Assembly: GCA_950295325.1 (NCBI GenBank)
Contig: OX485804.1
Location: 60,046,533 to 60,110,532 of the forward strand
Direction of reading: 5' to 3'
From: Polytrichum commune
Taxonomy: Eukaryota > Streptophyta > Polytrichopsida > Polytrichales > Polytrichaceae
Length of the DNA: 64,000 nt
Position 1 is the stretch's first letter; the number at the start of each line of letters is the position of its first letter. The position numbers were made by a program, and so were the translations under genes. This document shows positions 26,745 through 38,324 of this stretch, piece after piece. Below the pieces are notes generated by a model that was not told the DNA's origin, did no database searches, and was given only the letters and a program-made list of their open reading frames with translations.

Positions 26745-26940
26745 ATGATAGGCCCTCCCAAGTGTGTCCACTATTAATACACCTATGATTAACACGTATT
26801 GAGCACACCGTCCAATCTCATTGCAACACGTGCGTTTTTGGTTTGCGCTCCTAACTACAAGCCTTGTCAAATGCCACTCAAATATGAGTGTCCGTTGAAG
26901 AAGAGTAGCCACATAAGGCCCACACGCCTTAATTATTGGC
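26745..26940 (-). repeat. Foldback family A, arm fragment
   Basis: Read on the minus strand it gives the family order: an AAGGCGTGTGGGCC start, a CTCATATTTGAGTGGCATTTG block, then a GATTGGACGGTGTGCTCAA block. It matches the arm seen at 36965-37310. Confidence 0.5.
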
Positions 26941-27141
26941 CTTGGAACCCATAACGAGGCTCCCTTGTCTAGATTTTGAGGAACTCATAAGGAGAGCCAT
27001 GAGATCTGCTCACCACCGACACTCTCTTGACCCCCCCCCTTCTTTTATATGCTTCTTATCTTAAGCTTAATAATATCACTTCTCGATTCAAAAGCCATTA
27101 CACCCTTTGGTTCGCGGCGATGAACGTCGGGAGAATTGACC

Positions 27142-27531
27142 ACTACACTATTTTGTCTAATTAGTGTGGGTTGCCATTCAAAGTTACGCATCGTTATACA
27201 CATTATTTTTATTGAGAGTATCATTTTTTACCCAAATAACATAAGTAGTTAGTATGCACACTGAAGACTATGATGTAACTTATAGCCCACCCACACTTAC
27301 TGGTGCGGGCCACCAGTGAAGGGTTCCTACCAATAGGGGCCACTTCTAGAGTTGGTTTAGCTAGTGAGAACCACTAGATGCAACCAGTGTTGGTACTCAC
27401 CGTCTAGTGGTGGTCCGCACTAGTAAGTGTGGATGGGCTATTAGTTGGTAAAAAATGATAATGTTGGTTAAAAACTATAGCAACACGTAACTCTGAAGGG
27501 TAACCCGCAATGATGAGACAAAATAGTGTAC
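27142..27531. mobile_element. Inverted-repeat element family C with a nested hairpin MITE
   Basis: The left end ACTACACTATTTTGTCTAAT is mirrored at the right end by GAGACAAAATAGTGTA. The same termini bound 63008-63280, so this is a dispersed family. A second element is nested inside at 27285-27438. I see no transposase and the superfamily is unassigned. Confidence 0.6.
27285..27438. mobile_element. Nested hairpin MITE, 154 bp
   Basis: Terminal inverted repeats of about 31 bp differ at only about three positions. The left begins GCCCACCCACACTTACTGG and the right ends CTAGTAAGTGTGGATGGGC. Both sides are flanked by TA. The whole unit can form a near-complete hairpin. Confidence 0.7.
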
Positions 27532-27534
27532 TTA

Positions 27535-27640
27535 TAGATGGACTGGTGAGTTTGAGAAATAACCGGTTGAAGTTGAAGACTTCAAGAAAAAGACTAATCA
27601 ATTTAGAGGAATTTGTGGAATACACCTCAAATTACGAATT
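27535..27640. repeat. MITE family B, partial copy
   Basis: It contains GAGTTTGAGAAATAACCGG, a GTTGAAGTTGAAGACTTCA block, and a TTTAGAGGAATTTGTGGAAT block in family B order. Both termini are missing. Confidence 0.5.
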
Positions 27641-29481
27641 ACTATCTGACCCATATACTCATTTTGATACATGTTGGTCAGGTTATTTGATACCATTGTT
27701 GATATCATACATGGATATCAGGCATACACTTGTACACCCATCAAATATCGGAAAAAAACTTACCCCCCCCCCATGTAGATTTATGGCTAATTCATCCCAA
27801 CTTAATTTCACTATATCAATTTGTATTGTTTGATTATGTTCAAAAAGACAAAAAATAAAACTACAAGGAGTTTCCTAATATTTTTCACCGTCACCTACCG
27901 AGCTGCCACAAATCCTTGACCATTGTATTTTGAGTTTGATGCCATTTAGGTACATATACCATGCACAAATTTAGATACCGAGGTAAAATTAACCTAGTAC
28001 CACATTCGCACTAGCATGGGATCGGCCCAAATAATGACTTGGGTGTACAAAGATTCTCTCTTTTTGTGATACCCACCAAGTATCGTGACCTGATTGGTAT
28101 CATGGTTTGGATGCCAATTGGATAGGTTCTTTGATACCATTATTGATGTTGGGTATTGATGCCATGCATTCACCTATAATATATACTACACTCATTATGA
28201 TATATGAAGTTACAAAATGCTACATGTTCGTATTATTGATCTAATCTTTTATCATGTGAAGTTGTTAGTGTTTTGTAATGTCCAAAGAACCAATTTGACA
28301 TTTGTTGGTAAAATATGAGATATACAATAAATGAATATAGCATTGCGTAATTCCAAATAGTAAGTGACACTAAGTACAATATATAGTGTAGTCCAACATC
28401 GGTAAAAACCTACTTGGTTGGCGCATTCCAACTTGATTATCTCATCAGACTATCTAGAGCCTTTATTCCTTATTCTATGGTTTAATATGCTTAAAGGGTA
28501 ATATATTGAGCTATGAAGTGTTTCCAATGTTTCGCCTCAACTAACACGGTTGCCACAAATCCTTTGCCTTAGCACATGGCTTGGGGATATTGATGTTTAT
28601 GTAAACTCATCTATTGTGAATCAAGGGGCTCTAAAGTAAGTATATCCATAACCAACACCTGAACTAAAACCAATACCTAGAACTATGTAAAATAAGTACA
28701 TATTGTTTATGAAGATGGACACCATTTGAACATCCAAGTTAGGTCTTAATTTCAGGTTGCTTACAAAGACAGCTTTGAACACTTATAACAATTGCATATA
28801 TTGTCCAAACAATGCCTTGTTCAATGCAGTGGAATTCGCTCCATCTTACAAATAAAATAAAATAAATCCAAACTATAGAATAGTTCATTATGTTTTCACC
28901 TTTGTAATGAGTAAGTTCATGCAAACAATCACAACCCCGACGATAGGAAATTATTGCATACAAGCATACCTCTCATTCATGCAACATAAATGCTCTAAAA
29001 TATTATGGAGTCATTATTTTAAGTGAATTGGGCACCAAAATTAGTTCCAAAAACCTAGAAGTAAATCTGATTAAAGTCCTTTGAGATAAATCGTCCATAA
29101 ACCCATAGGGTCAAGGTTTTATGTTGGATGGATGTGAGGCAAGCTTGTATGTGATAGTTCCCTCTGGCTAGAAATCAGTGTCTACGGAAACCCATCTATT
29201 GCATAGGTGAAACCGCAATGAGTTATATTACAACATGTAAATGATTATTTTTGAATGATTTGATTGTGTAATTAGCATCAGGGGCCCCAAATTAGCATTG
29301 CAGAGTCTAGTTGGAATGAAATGGTCCTCAATACCATAGGGAACTTGTTTTTACTAGAACCCTTTCCTCCACAATGGATGAGCTTACATAGATGCCACAA
29401 ATTCCAAGCCGTATCCTCTCGGCACCAAGCCCTAGCCCCATATGTATGCTAAGTTAACACAAGTTAACTTTACATACTCTA

Positions 29482-30141
29482 GGGTCAATTTCGACTAAGG
29501 TGAAGAAGTGCATTGGTCAATCAAATTTTTTAACCCAAGACAAGGTTATTTGAGGCAATGGTTGGTACGATGGACAAGATGAGAAAACAATTTCATTTAT
29601 TTATTTTAATTTTAAAGCCTCAAGTTGGAGTTCTGCAGAGGTCAAGTTTCTTGTTCAAGTGTTTGAGATTGCCCAAGAAACTTGACCTCAAGATACCTCT
29701 CCTATGATCGGGGAGAGCCGGCCATTAGTTACAGATGAACCGGTTGAGTTTGAGAACCAACCGGTTGAAGTTCAAGACTGCAGGAAAATTACTGATCATT
29801 TAAGAGGAATTTATAGAATATACCCCAATATAGTAAAGGAAAACCAAAGGATGTCAACATGTCACCGGTTGGACTAGCAAACACTAGGATCTCAACCGAT
29901 TATGCCCAAAAATCTCCCCGATCACTGGACCTCTCCTAGTCAAGAGTGTCGCCATGTTGGCAATCATGTCACTTTTTTCATCCATGGTTGAAGTTCTCCA
30001 CTGAAGAAGTGTTGGCCACAGTGTCAACCCTAACCAGTGAAGAACAAATTTTGTAACCAGACCATAGTTCTCCATTCATTCCCCTAACCCTAAGATTCTT
30101 GACCGGTGCACTTCTTCACTGTAGTAGTCTTAACCCGGCCC
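29482..30141. mobile_element. Tourist-like MITE interrupted by MITE family B
   Basis: It aligns along its length with the intact Tourist-like MITE at 32681-33074. Shared parts are the terminal GACTA(A/T)G(G/A)TGAAGAAGTGC, the internal stem GTCAAGTTTCTTG / CAAGAAACTTGAC, a TTGGCAA(T/C)CATGT block, and a mirrored right end finishing in CGGCCC before TTA. It is longer because a 224-bp element sits inside it at 29705-29928. Confidence 0.7.
29705..29928. mobile_element. MITE family B, nested complete copy
   Basis: The ends TGATCGGGGAGA and TCTCCCCGATCA are exact inverted repeats. The host sequence ACCTCTCCTA occurs on both sides (29695-29704 and 29929-29938), which looks like a target duplication of 8-10 bp. 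The four right-most bases are not mirrored on the left, so the exact junction is ambiguous. An 8-bp duplication at another copy (37916/38306) favours a hAT-like mechanism. It is noncoding. Confidence 0.75.
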
Positions 30142-30448
30142 TTACTGTCATCAGGTTGACCTCAGATTTGCTTTATTTGCTTGTGTTGTGCTTACACATG
30201 TCTGACAAGTGGCCAAGATTCTAGTATTATTCCCTTGGTTTTCATCAATTAAACTAAGGCTGTCAGCAAACATGTTATTGATGAGTGAGAGAAATTCAGC
30301 AAATAATTAAGGAGAGGTGAGGTGAAACCAGGTTGACAAAGGTACATATGTAGTACACTATAACCTTCACTTACGAGATTCCAAGGGAGCACTTTAAGTT
30401 ACTGGTCAAGGCTGTGGAAATTCTTGCTCGTACGATGTATTATTAAGG

Positions 30449-30680
30449 GCAAATGGTCCTAAACGGTACTTTTTTCCAACTAGCCCACTCTTCCTAGGAT
30501 ATGAAACACACGAGGAGTAGTAAAAGATGGTTAGCAAATCCCAAATCGAGGTCATAGCCATTTTCCTCATGATTTTTGGAGCTCATATGAGTGTCTTATT
30601 CATTATCCAAGTGAAGATTCTCGTGCTCATTGAGTGGTCATGTATGTTGACTCCCAAAACAGAGTCAATCAACAAAACAT
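30449..30680 (-). repeat. Foldback family A, inner arm fragment
   Basis: On the plus strand the order GGTACTTTTTTCCAACTAGCC, CTTCCTAGGATATGAAACAC, GGTTAGCAAATCC, GAGCTCATATGAGTG and AGTGAAGATTCTCGTGCTCA is the complement of the family A arm (compare 12540-12735 and 60813-60960). It lies just upstream of the Tc1-like relic. Confidence 0.55.
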
Positions 30681-30990
30681 CAAATTTCGGGAAGCCATAT
30701 CTAGAAGAGTGTTTTTTTTTGGTTGTCAAACCGTTCAATTGGTTTAGATGCGCAATCAAGTTGCCTACTATCCTTCCAGATTTCATCTTGAGCATTGTAG
30801 CAATGAGAGAGAAATTGCATTTTGATTGAACTTATATTTATTGACCTAGTTTTTGGGATTGTTTTTATCACTCACCTTCAATTGCAAGAGTAACTTCACA
30901 ACACCGCCTAGGGTTCTACCTATGAGTTTTGGTTAGTAATGTGGCCTCTTGTGACATTTGCTCTTATTGTTGTGAAGGTTTTCTTTACTC

Positions 30991-32009
30991 ATGAGGGCAT
31001 TACCAGTGGAGAAGAGGTTGAATCCTATAGCCATGTTGCAATATGGGCGTAGTGTAGCACATGTGAAGTGTCAAAATTGTTGGATGTCTCTCAATCTACA
31101 TGCTCTAGGATTCATACAAAGTTGTGTTCCTCATGTGGAGCCTTCAAGAGGAGGGCACCCAAGAAGCATCATGCTACTCAACGACGAGCGCGTGAAAGAG
31201 CCATCACAATTGGTGGAATAGATAATGTTGTCGGCGTGAGGAATGTTTTGAGTGAGCACCTGAATGTGGTAGTGAGCACCAACACAATAAGGCATGCACT
31301 TCATGAAGCATGTCTTGGGTCATTACACAATCCAAAAAACCCATTGCTCATGGCCAAGAATGTGCGTTGCAAGTTGGAATTTGCTCATCATCATCAAGAT
31401 TAGACTATCCATGATTGGTATAAGGTGATGTTTAGCATTGAGACTAAGATCAATCGATTTCAGTCTAATGGTTGCGCTTGGTGTTGGGTGAAGGATGGAG
31501 AATCTCAATTACAAACTCATCATGTGAGTCGGTTAAACATGGAGGTGATGTAATTCTTGTGTATGACTTCCCATGGCATGGGTTACATGTGCAAGATAGA
31601 GGAGAACATGACATTAGCTTTGTGTCTTAGCATTCTTCAAGATGGGCTCATAAAGATAATTGAATGGTACCATTTCAACCCTTCTCGTGTCTTATTTCAA
31701 CATGATAATGATCCTAACCACACTGCAAAATTAGTCAAGCAATGGTTGTCAAAGCATAATTTTGATGTATTTATTTGGCCTCCTCAATCACCTGACCTAA
31801 ATCCAATTGAGCATGTGTGGGCACTTGTGAAACAAATATTAAATGAGTATCCAACACCAACCAAAGGAATGCTTCAATTGGGGGAGCGTGTGCAAGCTTC
31901 TTTCCATTCCATCACACATGCACAATATCAGAGGTTTATCATAGCATGCCCAATTGTATCCAAGATGTTTTCGTTTCTAAGGGAAGGTGGACAAATTATT
32001 GATTTATAA
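30991..32009 (+). pseudogene. Tc1-like (DD34E) transposase relic
   Basis: Fragments in different frames assemble into the whole architecture of a Tc1-family transposase. The N-terminal helix-turn-helix has MLQYGRSVAHV and SKLLDVSQSTCSRIH (near 31030-31115). A second HTH region includes VVVSTNTIRHALHEACLGS and KNPLLMAKN. Then comes the DDE core. The second catalytic Asp lies in LFQHDNDPNHTAK and the Glu in PPQSPDLNPIEHVWA, with exactly 34 residues between them. The first catalytic Asp is lost: FSIET replaces the usual FSDE(S/T) near 31430. There is a TAG stop at 31401, at least two frameshifts, and the WG(C/S) segment before 31560 is gone. It is therefore inactive. I found no terminal repeats or TA duplication. 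Plant Tc1/mariner elements are normally mariner-like DD39D or pogo-like, so DD34E is unexpected here. Confidence 0.88.
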
Positions 32010-32680
32010 GTAGATGTAGGTTACAAAACTGAGCCAATGTATAGTTCTTTTTAAATCATTGTTTCTTCATGTGTAGTTTTGCAATAGACATGAGGCTTTG
32101 GAAATGATATACTAAACTCCGATTATTAACTTACGTATTTGAAAGTTTGTATGTTCTTGTTTTTGTTTGCACGGCATTGTGTGTGAAAATTGATGTAGTG
32201 AGTCAGTGACTATGCTTTAAGAGTCAATCTAAGCATATGTTTGGTAATCTAGGAGAAATGGGGACTAAGATGAGCCTACCAAAAACCAACACCATGTAAA
32301 ACATTTGGGGCTTCAAAAGCATGACTGTGGTCATAGTTGTACATTTAGATTTCATGTTGGTTTGGGATCACCTAGACTCTACATTATTCAGGAAAAAGTG
32401 TTTTTTTAAAAAATAAATCATGAGTCGTGCACCGACTTGCAAAGTATTTTAGGTTAGCCCAGCTTTGACACCAATTCAAAAAACCAAGAATAAAGGAAGG
32501 GGAAGGGGAAAAAAAAATGGGTGGGCCTTTGGGTTACGGAACCTTCACATTTTGACATGCTATCGCATCTTTGACTTCCCACTCCAATGATTGAGAATAG
32601 TTTGAGGAGATGCTATCAAACCTGGGACCTTGTTTGGAAAACACGTACCTAACATGATTTTTCTTCTATAGGTACGCTTA

Positions 32681-33074
32681 GGCTTAGTTTGGACTATGAT
32701 GAAGAAGTGCACTAGTCATTAAAAAGTTTGAGCCCAAGATAAGGTTATTCGAGGCAATGGTTGGTATGGCAGACAAGATAGAGAAACAATTAAATAAATG
32801 TCTCAAGTTGAAGTCCTCTGAAGGTCGAGTTTCTTGTCCTAGGGTTTCAGGTTGTCCAAGAAACTCGACCTGTGCAGAACTCCCCTAACAAAAAGTGGTT
32901 GCCATGTTGGCAACCATGTTAACTTTTCATCACGTTTGAACTTTTTCACCGGAGAAGTCTTGGTTGCATTGTAAACCCTGGTTGGTGAAGAGCCCATTTC
33001 GTAGGCAATCATATTGCTTTGTTCCCCTAAAATTCTTGACCAGTTCACTTCTTCATTGTAGTCTAAACTGGCCC
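32681..33074. mobile_element. Tourist-like (PIF/Harbinger) MITE, intact
   Basis: The left terminus GGCTTAGTTTGGACTA is mirrored by the right terminus TAGTCTAAACTGGCCC. Both ends are flanked by TTA (32678-32680 and 33075-33077), the 3-bp target typical of PIF/Harbinger. GGCC(T)TGTTTGG-like ends are characteristic of plant Tourist MITEs. An internal stem formed by GGTCGAGTTTCTTG and CAAGAAACTCGACC lies near 32823 and 32859. The 394 bp are noncoding. Confidence 0.82.
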
Positions 33075-33296
33075 TTAGACGCATTGGTTGGGAATGAAAT
33101 GAAAGTAAAGGAATGTGAAAACTCGATTGGAGAATGTTGGTAAGTTCTAATTTAAATTGGAAAACTCAATGCAAAAATATACTTGGATCAAGAACCCAGG
33201 AGATCTTCATCAGAGCCTGAAGCAATCGACCAGGAAATATTATTGCTGCAAGAATCCCATTGAGTCAATTCTAAGTTCAGACCAACCCTGATTTTA

Positions 33297-33458
33297 TTTA
33301 TTTGTTTATTTACTTATTTTGGAACACGTGAGGCGCTTGACCACCTGGCTAGTTTTTCTGTCAAGTAGAGAGTCGATTTCACAGCGGGGAATTGAACCGC
33401 CAACCACTCTGTTTGGGTTGGGTACCTCTCCATATAATCTGGTAGTTTAGGGTCATCT
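33297..33458 (-). mobile_element. SINE with 19-bp target duplication
   Basis: The insertion is bracketed by direct repeats CAGACCAACCCTGATTTTA (33278-33296) and CAGACCAACCTTGATTTTA (33459-33477), one mismatch in 19. The side next to the left repeat is T-rich (33297-33322), which is the A-rich tail of a minus-strand retroposon. On the minus strand GGTTCAATTCC matches the pol III B-box consensus at about 60-70 bases from the 5' end. No convincing A box was found. This combination is diagnostic of target-primed insertion of a short pol III-type retroposon. A diverged plus-strand relative is at 23411-23572. Confidence 0.8.
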
Positions 33459-33479
33459 CAGACCAACCTTGATTTTAGT

Positions 33480-36400
33480 GTATTCATAAGGTATGTGGGC
33501 CTTGACTTCAGTTAGTTTTTCATTTGCTCCAATCTTTACATACCATATTTATGCAACAAAACTTCAACTGTTGCATTACCAAATCTACGAGGAAGAATTA
33601 GTAAAATCGAACCTTCTTTGATTTAGTTATCATTATCGAAAGTGCATGTGTGTTGTTCTTTGAATGAATATTTAGGTCCCTCAATTGCGTTCACTACTGA
33701 GTCTAGATGCCCTTGATAAAATTCTAAGCAAGTAGTCCAGTCTCATTTAAACACACGTCTTGTTGGGTTCTGTTTGTGGATCTAACTTAATCACACACCA
33801 CTTAAATATAGGTGTCCAATTAAGATAAAGAACCAAATAAGGCATAGAGACCTTAGTCGCGGTAACAAACAAATGTTGTTCAATTGTGATCAGATACATA
33901 GTGGGCCCCTCTTAAGATTTTCATATATTTGCACTACATTATGTGCACCAATTTCAATTTGTGACCTATTAAGGACACCTTAAATTAAGATATCATGGAC
34001 ATGAAGCATATGTTACATATCAAAAGAGTAAACAAATCAAGTGAGATATAGAATCACTAATTGGACACAAGGGCATCTCCAATCATGGAACCACAACCGG
34101 ACCTCTGCCATTGGTTTTTTAAGGCCTTTAAGGCAAACTAGCATGGTACGTACCACCCAGTAAGCCCCTGGATGTATCTAAAAATGTCATTGTCCATGGA
34201 TTATATCATAGAGACCTTATCTTGGCTCACCGAGTATGGTACGTCAAGAGGCTCTTGAGAAAGGGCCTCTATGACATCACCGCTAGAAACAAAAAAAAAT
34301 ATTGGATACACATCCGGATGTAGCATGCAATGTTACTTCAAAAGAGTTCAAAAGTTGATGGCACTGGCTCGTTTGCGGCTTCATGAGTGGAGATGTTCCA
34401 AGGCAAGTCCAATGTGTAGCACATTGTGACATAAACAAGTGAGTGGAGGCTCCAACATAAGTAAGGCCATGGCTTTGCCATTTTTATATTTCGACGAACT
34501 ATAATAAGGTATTGGAAGCAAGTGTGTCATGTCACTTGTCGTTACGCATTTTCGCAAACATGAGATCTTAGGCAAGATCGTTATCCCATGCAAATGGTGG
34601 GCATGACCAAGATGGGTAGTGAAATGGATATCCCTATGTGACCACAATGGGTAATAGGAACTTTTTACTTTAAAAATCTGTAAGAAATTGGAATACCATT
34701 CCAAAAAATGAGTTGTGTGGCTTCCAAATGCACATTTAGTGGCTCACTAACAAGATAATTCGGATATAAATTGGATCATTTTAAGTACCAAAACTTGCCA
34801 AAGTGTATGGAGTAGGTGCAATTACCTTAGTACCCCTCTTCCATGCAAAAGATATTTGACATAAAGGAAAAGAAGAAGAAGAAAGGATCTAGATCATGGT
34901 AGAATTGACATATCCTCAAGCCACATGGCTCAAGTGCAAACTTATGATTACACAACTAAAACAGAGAAGCCACTCTTGAAGAAGGTTGCTCTCTCATTCC
35001 AAGTGTGCACACAACCCCTTTGTAATTATTTCCCAGTCATCTAGGTTTTGTAGTTACTAATCTATTTGGAAGTCATTTTTCCTATTTGCTAATTGCAACT
35101 ATCCACATGTCAATTTGAGTTAACTTTTGCATGGCTACATGAATCGAAAAACCCACACAAGACTTTACTTGATTATATCATCATGCTTCAAAAATATCCA
35201 TCCCGCAATGAGACCTCCTATTGCAATGAGATACAGTTGTAAACACCAATTGTGTAGATTTGCATAGCACTCATTTATGAATGACTTTGTTTTAAGATGT
35301 TTTCCTTTTCGTGTAGAGGAAACATGCTATTTATAATAGAATTTGAAATTGCTCAAAACCCTCAAGCGTAAGGAGTTAAATTTCACTCGACTAATTTGGG
35401 GTTTATGATGTTGGTACTAGGGGCATATCATCCTTTAGAATCAATTTTCAATGCAAGATGTAAGGAGTTTCCAATATTTTCACTCTCAGCTTACATGGTT
35501 GCCATATATCTATGGTCGTTTCGAGAGGATAACATAGATCAACCTCCCACTAATGCTCTTTTTAAAAGGAGAAGAATTTGATGGGAGGTAGTTGCCTAGG
35601 TAATGTGCTTGCATGGTGATTGAATAATTGGTTGGCAGCCAATTTCGTGGGTGTTAGTGTGGTGACAACCAGGCACCCATCTAAAAACAACATGTGCTTT
35701 GCGAGGGTGTGAGGTTCATCTCTCAGTGCCCATGACGGGTTACCACACACCCAATTTAATCTCAACCTGGTAGAAGGTGGATATGTAATATGAATTATCC
35801 GCTAAGTAATCGTGGACCCACATTTTAACAACTTATGTGGACTTAATAATGTTAAATAATATCCTCTATTACTAGACTTAAGTTACAAACACTACAAGCA
35901 TACATGTCCTCAAAAATTGTCATGTGTCATTGGAAACTTGTCCTACATCATTGGAAAATATGCAAATCTACCACAAAAATAAAGTTGTAATGTTCTTCCA
36001 CCAACAGAAGACGATTGCCAAGGATTCATATGGTGGTAATGACGCTTGGAGTATTTACAAAAAAACGTATTCTTTGTCAAGTAGGAGTGAAAGGCTCAGC
36101 TTCCACATACATAGCACAATTTCTAAATCGTGCTCGATGTCATTAGCCTTACACAATCACCAAGAGTTTCCATCAGTCCCACATCTCCAACCCATTGAAC
36201 AAAATTAAAGCCTGTCCACATTGCGTCCTTTGCAACTCCTTTGGTTAAAAAAGAAAAAGGTTGGGGGGGGGGGGGGGGAGAGACACATGTTATCTTGTGA
36301 TTGGTTGGAACCTCTCAAAAGGTGATGTGAAAATTGAATATAGGCACAAACATGTCCATTCAAATTTGAATGTATGGTACCTATCATATGTTACATGTCG

Positions 36401-36960
36401 ATTCTTGGAGTCACTTTAAATCTATAGATTTTTTCAACCTATATATATATATATATATATATGATAACGTTGTTTTCACTTTTGGATGAGAGATATGCTC
36501 GTATCCATCATAGACGGATTTGTGATGGCCATGTACATTGAAAGTGAAAACATTGGGAATCTCTTACAACTCAAATATTTCATTCCATAGTTGTTGTTAT
36601 CCCGGAATTGACATCATAGACCTCTTTCTTACACCTTGAATTAATCTAGTGAGATTAGGTTGGGATAGATCAATTACAAGCCTTTAGGGTTGGGGGTTTT
36701 ATTCTGAACCCCTTTAAATGGCCACCACAAATCCCAAGTCAACCGCCATGCGCCAACAATTTGGGGTTGAGTTATGGTCCACCTACTTCTTCTTTTTGTA
36801 GCTTCTACTAAACAAATACCACAATAAAAGAGTTTGCCTTGCATTACAAGCACAAAGGTGCATCTTTATTACAAATGTGGCTTTCTTGCTTGGCAAGAGC
36901 TTGAACATTCCCCTTATAATGTTTATAGAAAAGAAGACTCAAACAAGAACCAATTCAAGA
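33480..36960. other. Gene-free stretch
   Basis: No gene is supported. It holds an arm of foldback family A (about 33735-33862, minus orientation, with a CACTTAAATATAGGTGTCCA signature), the second copy of the 8270-8460 repeat (34470-34640), a G-tract near 36267-36279 and a TA microsatellite at 36441-36462. Open frames are short and overlapping. Confidence 0.45.
36441..36462. repeat. (AT)n microsatellite
   Basis: An uninterrupted AT array of about 22 bp. Confidence 0.9.
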
Positions 36961-36964
36961 TATG

Positions 36965-37315
36965 CTTTGTGTCTATTATAAGGTAGACGTGCCCGATTCA
37001 ATTGCTTATCTTGATTTGACACCTACATTTGAGTAATATACGATTTGGTGTGTCTCCAAAAACAAATACCAAATAGAACATGTATTTAAAAAGAGATTGG
37101 ATGGTGTGCTCAGAATATACAAGCCATTGTAGGCTCATTGATCAACATAATTGGGACGACATATACGATTATTTAATGAGATCGATAATAAGATATTCAT
37201 GTGAGCTCCAAAACTTATAAGAAAAATGACTACAACCTCAATCTGGATGAGCTAAACATCTCGTACTAAATTACATGTTTCATATCCTTGAACAACTGAA
37301 GAAGTGGGCTAGTAA
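36965..37315 (+). repeat. Foldback family A, left arm
   Basis: The order is AAGGTAGACGTGCCCGATT, TGACACCTACATTTGAG, AAAGAGATTGGATGGTGTGC, AATTGGGACGACATATACG, AAGATATTCATGTGAGCTCC and TTTCATATCC. It matches 12361-12735 and 60481-60812 throughout. Confidence 0.6.
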
Positions 37316-37923
37316 GCAAAAGTAACCATCTACCTTACCCTTGATTTTAGGTGTCCATAGAAGGTCACAAACCAAAATACATGCACCTAATTACTTACCT
37401 TAATACAAGAGAAGAATGAAACTCCCAGCTCCCGGAGTGAGTCAAGTTTGTAAATGGAGCAATACTTTGACCTCATTCAAATTTTTAATTTATTTTAATT
37501 TATTTTAAAAACAAACAAACAAACAAACAAGTTCCCAAAGTTTGAACCTTTTGAGATAAAGCATTTCACACTCTTTTCCTTGCTTTGCCTCAAGCACTTG
37601 TTGACGCGGGCTTACAAGGGAGCTTGAGTGTGGAGTGTTCCACATAGTTACTTGAGAGTGAATTTCGGTCAGTGTTTTGAATTCATGCAAAATTTGGCAC
37701 AAACGTCACACTATTTTATGGGATTTTCTTAGTTTCCAAAAGAAGTATTGGATTTAATTTAATTAGTGTCGAACGTGCTGTGGGAAAGAATAGAAGAAGA
37801 AAAAAATGAAGGTAGTGAAGTGCAATACAAGTCAAGAACCCAAATTCTTGCTTAGAAGACCAACCACGTGAGTCCATAGTTGAATAATATTTGCACCGGT
37901 ACTATATGTTTGGGACTTGGTGT

Positions 37924-38305
37924 CAATGAACGGGGAACGCCGACTGCTAGTTACAAATGAACCAATTGAGGCCCGGATCCCACCAAACTTTCCGTCTGGT
38001 TCTAGATGTGAAATTGTCTGGAATTATGTTGAGAAATAAATGCTAGCCCATCACTTTTCACACTATTACATCCGGAGATGCCAATGGATGGTGCCAGTAG
38101 TGGCTGGTGTGATCAACCCCTGAGTTTGAAAAATAATTGGTTGGGATTCAAGACTTTAGAAAAAAATTACCGATCATTTTAGAGGAATCTGCATAATGTA
38201 CCTCAAATTGATAAAGAAATACCGAAAGATGTCAACATGGAACCAGTTGCACTTGGAAACGTTGGGATCTTGACTGATTATGCCCAAGAATCTCCTTGGA
38301 CACGG
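37924..38305. mobile_element. MITE family B, copy with internal insertion
   Basis: CTTGGTGT flanks both ends (37916-37923 and 38306-38313), an 8-bp target duplication. The interior matches the other copies except for about 150 extra bases at 37971-38120. The ends are CAATGAACGGGGAA and TTCTCCTTGG..ACACGG in mirrored relation to the family termini. Confidence 0.7.
37971..38120. mobile_element. 150-bp insertion inside MITE family B
   Basis: It is absent from the copies at 21105 and 29705. It is flanked by TGAG on both sides (37967-37970 and 38121-38124), and its ends share a short imperfect mirrored GATC(C/A)CACC. It could be a very small TIR element or a filler insertion. Confidence 0.4.
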
Positions 38306-38324
38306 CTTGGTGTTTCCCCATACA

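Noticed and set aside
30583-30829. Open frames on both strands near 30.6 kb
   Set aside because: The sequence is an arm of foldback family A, which is noncoding in all other copies.
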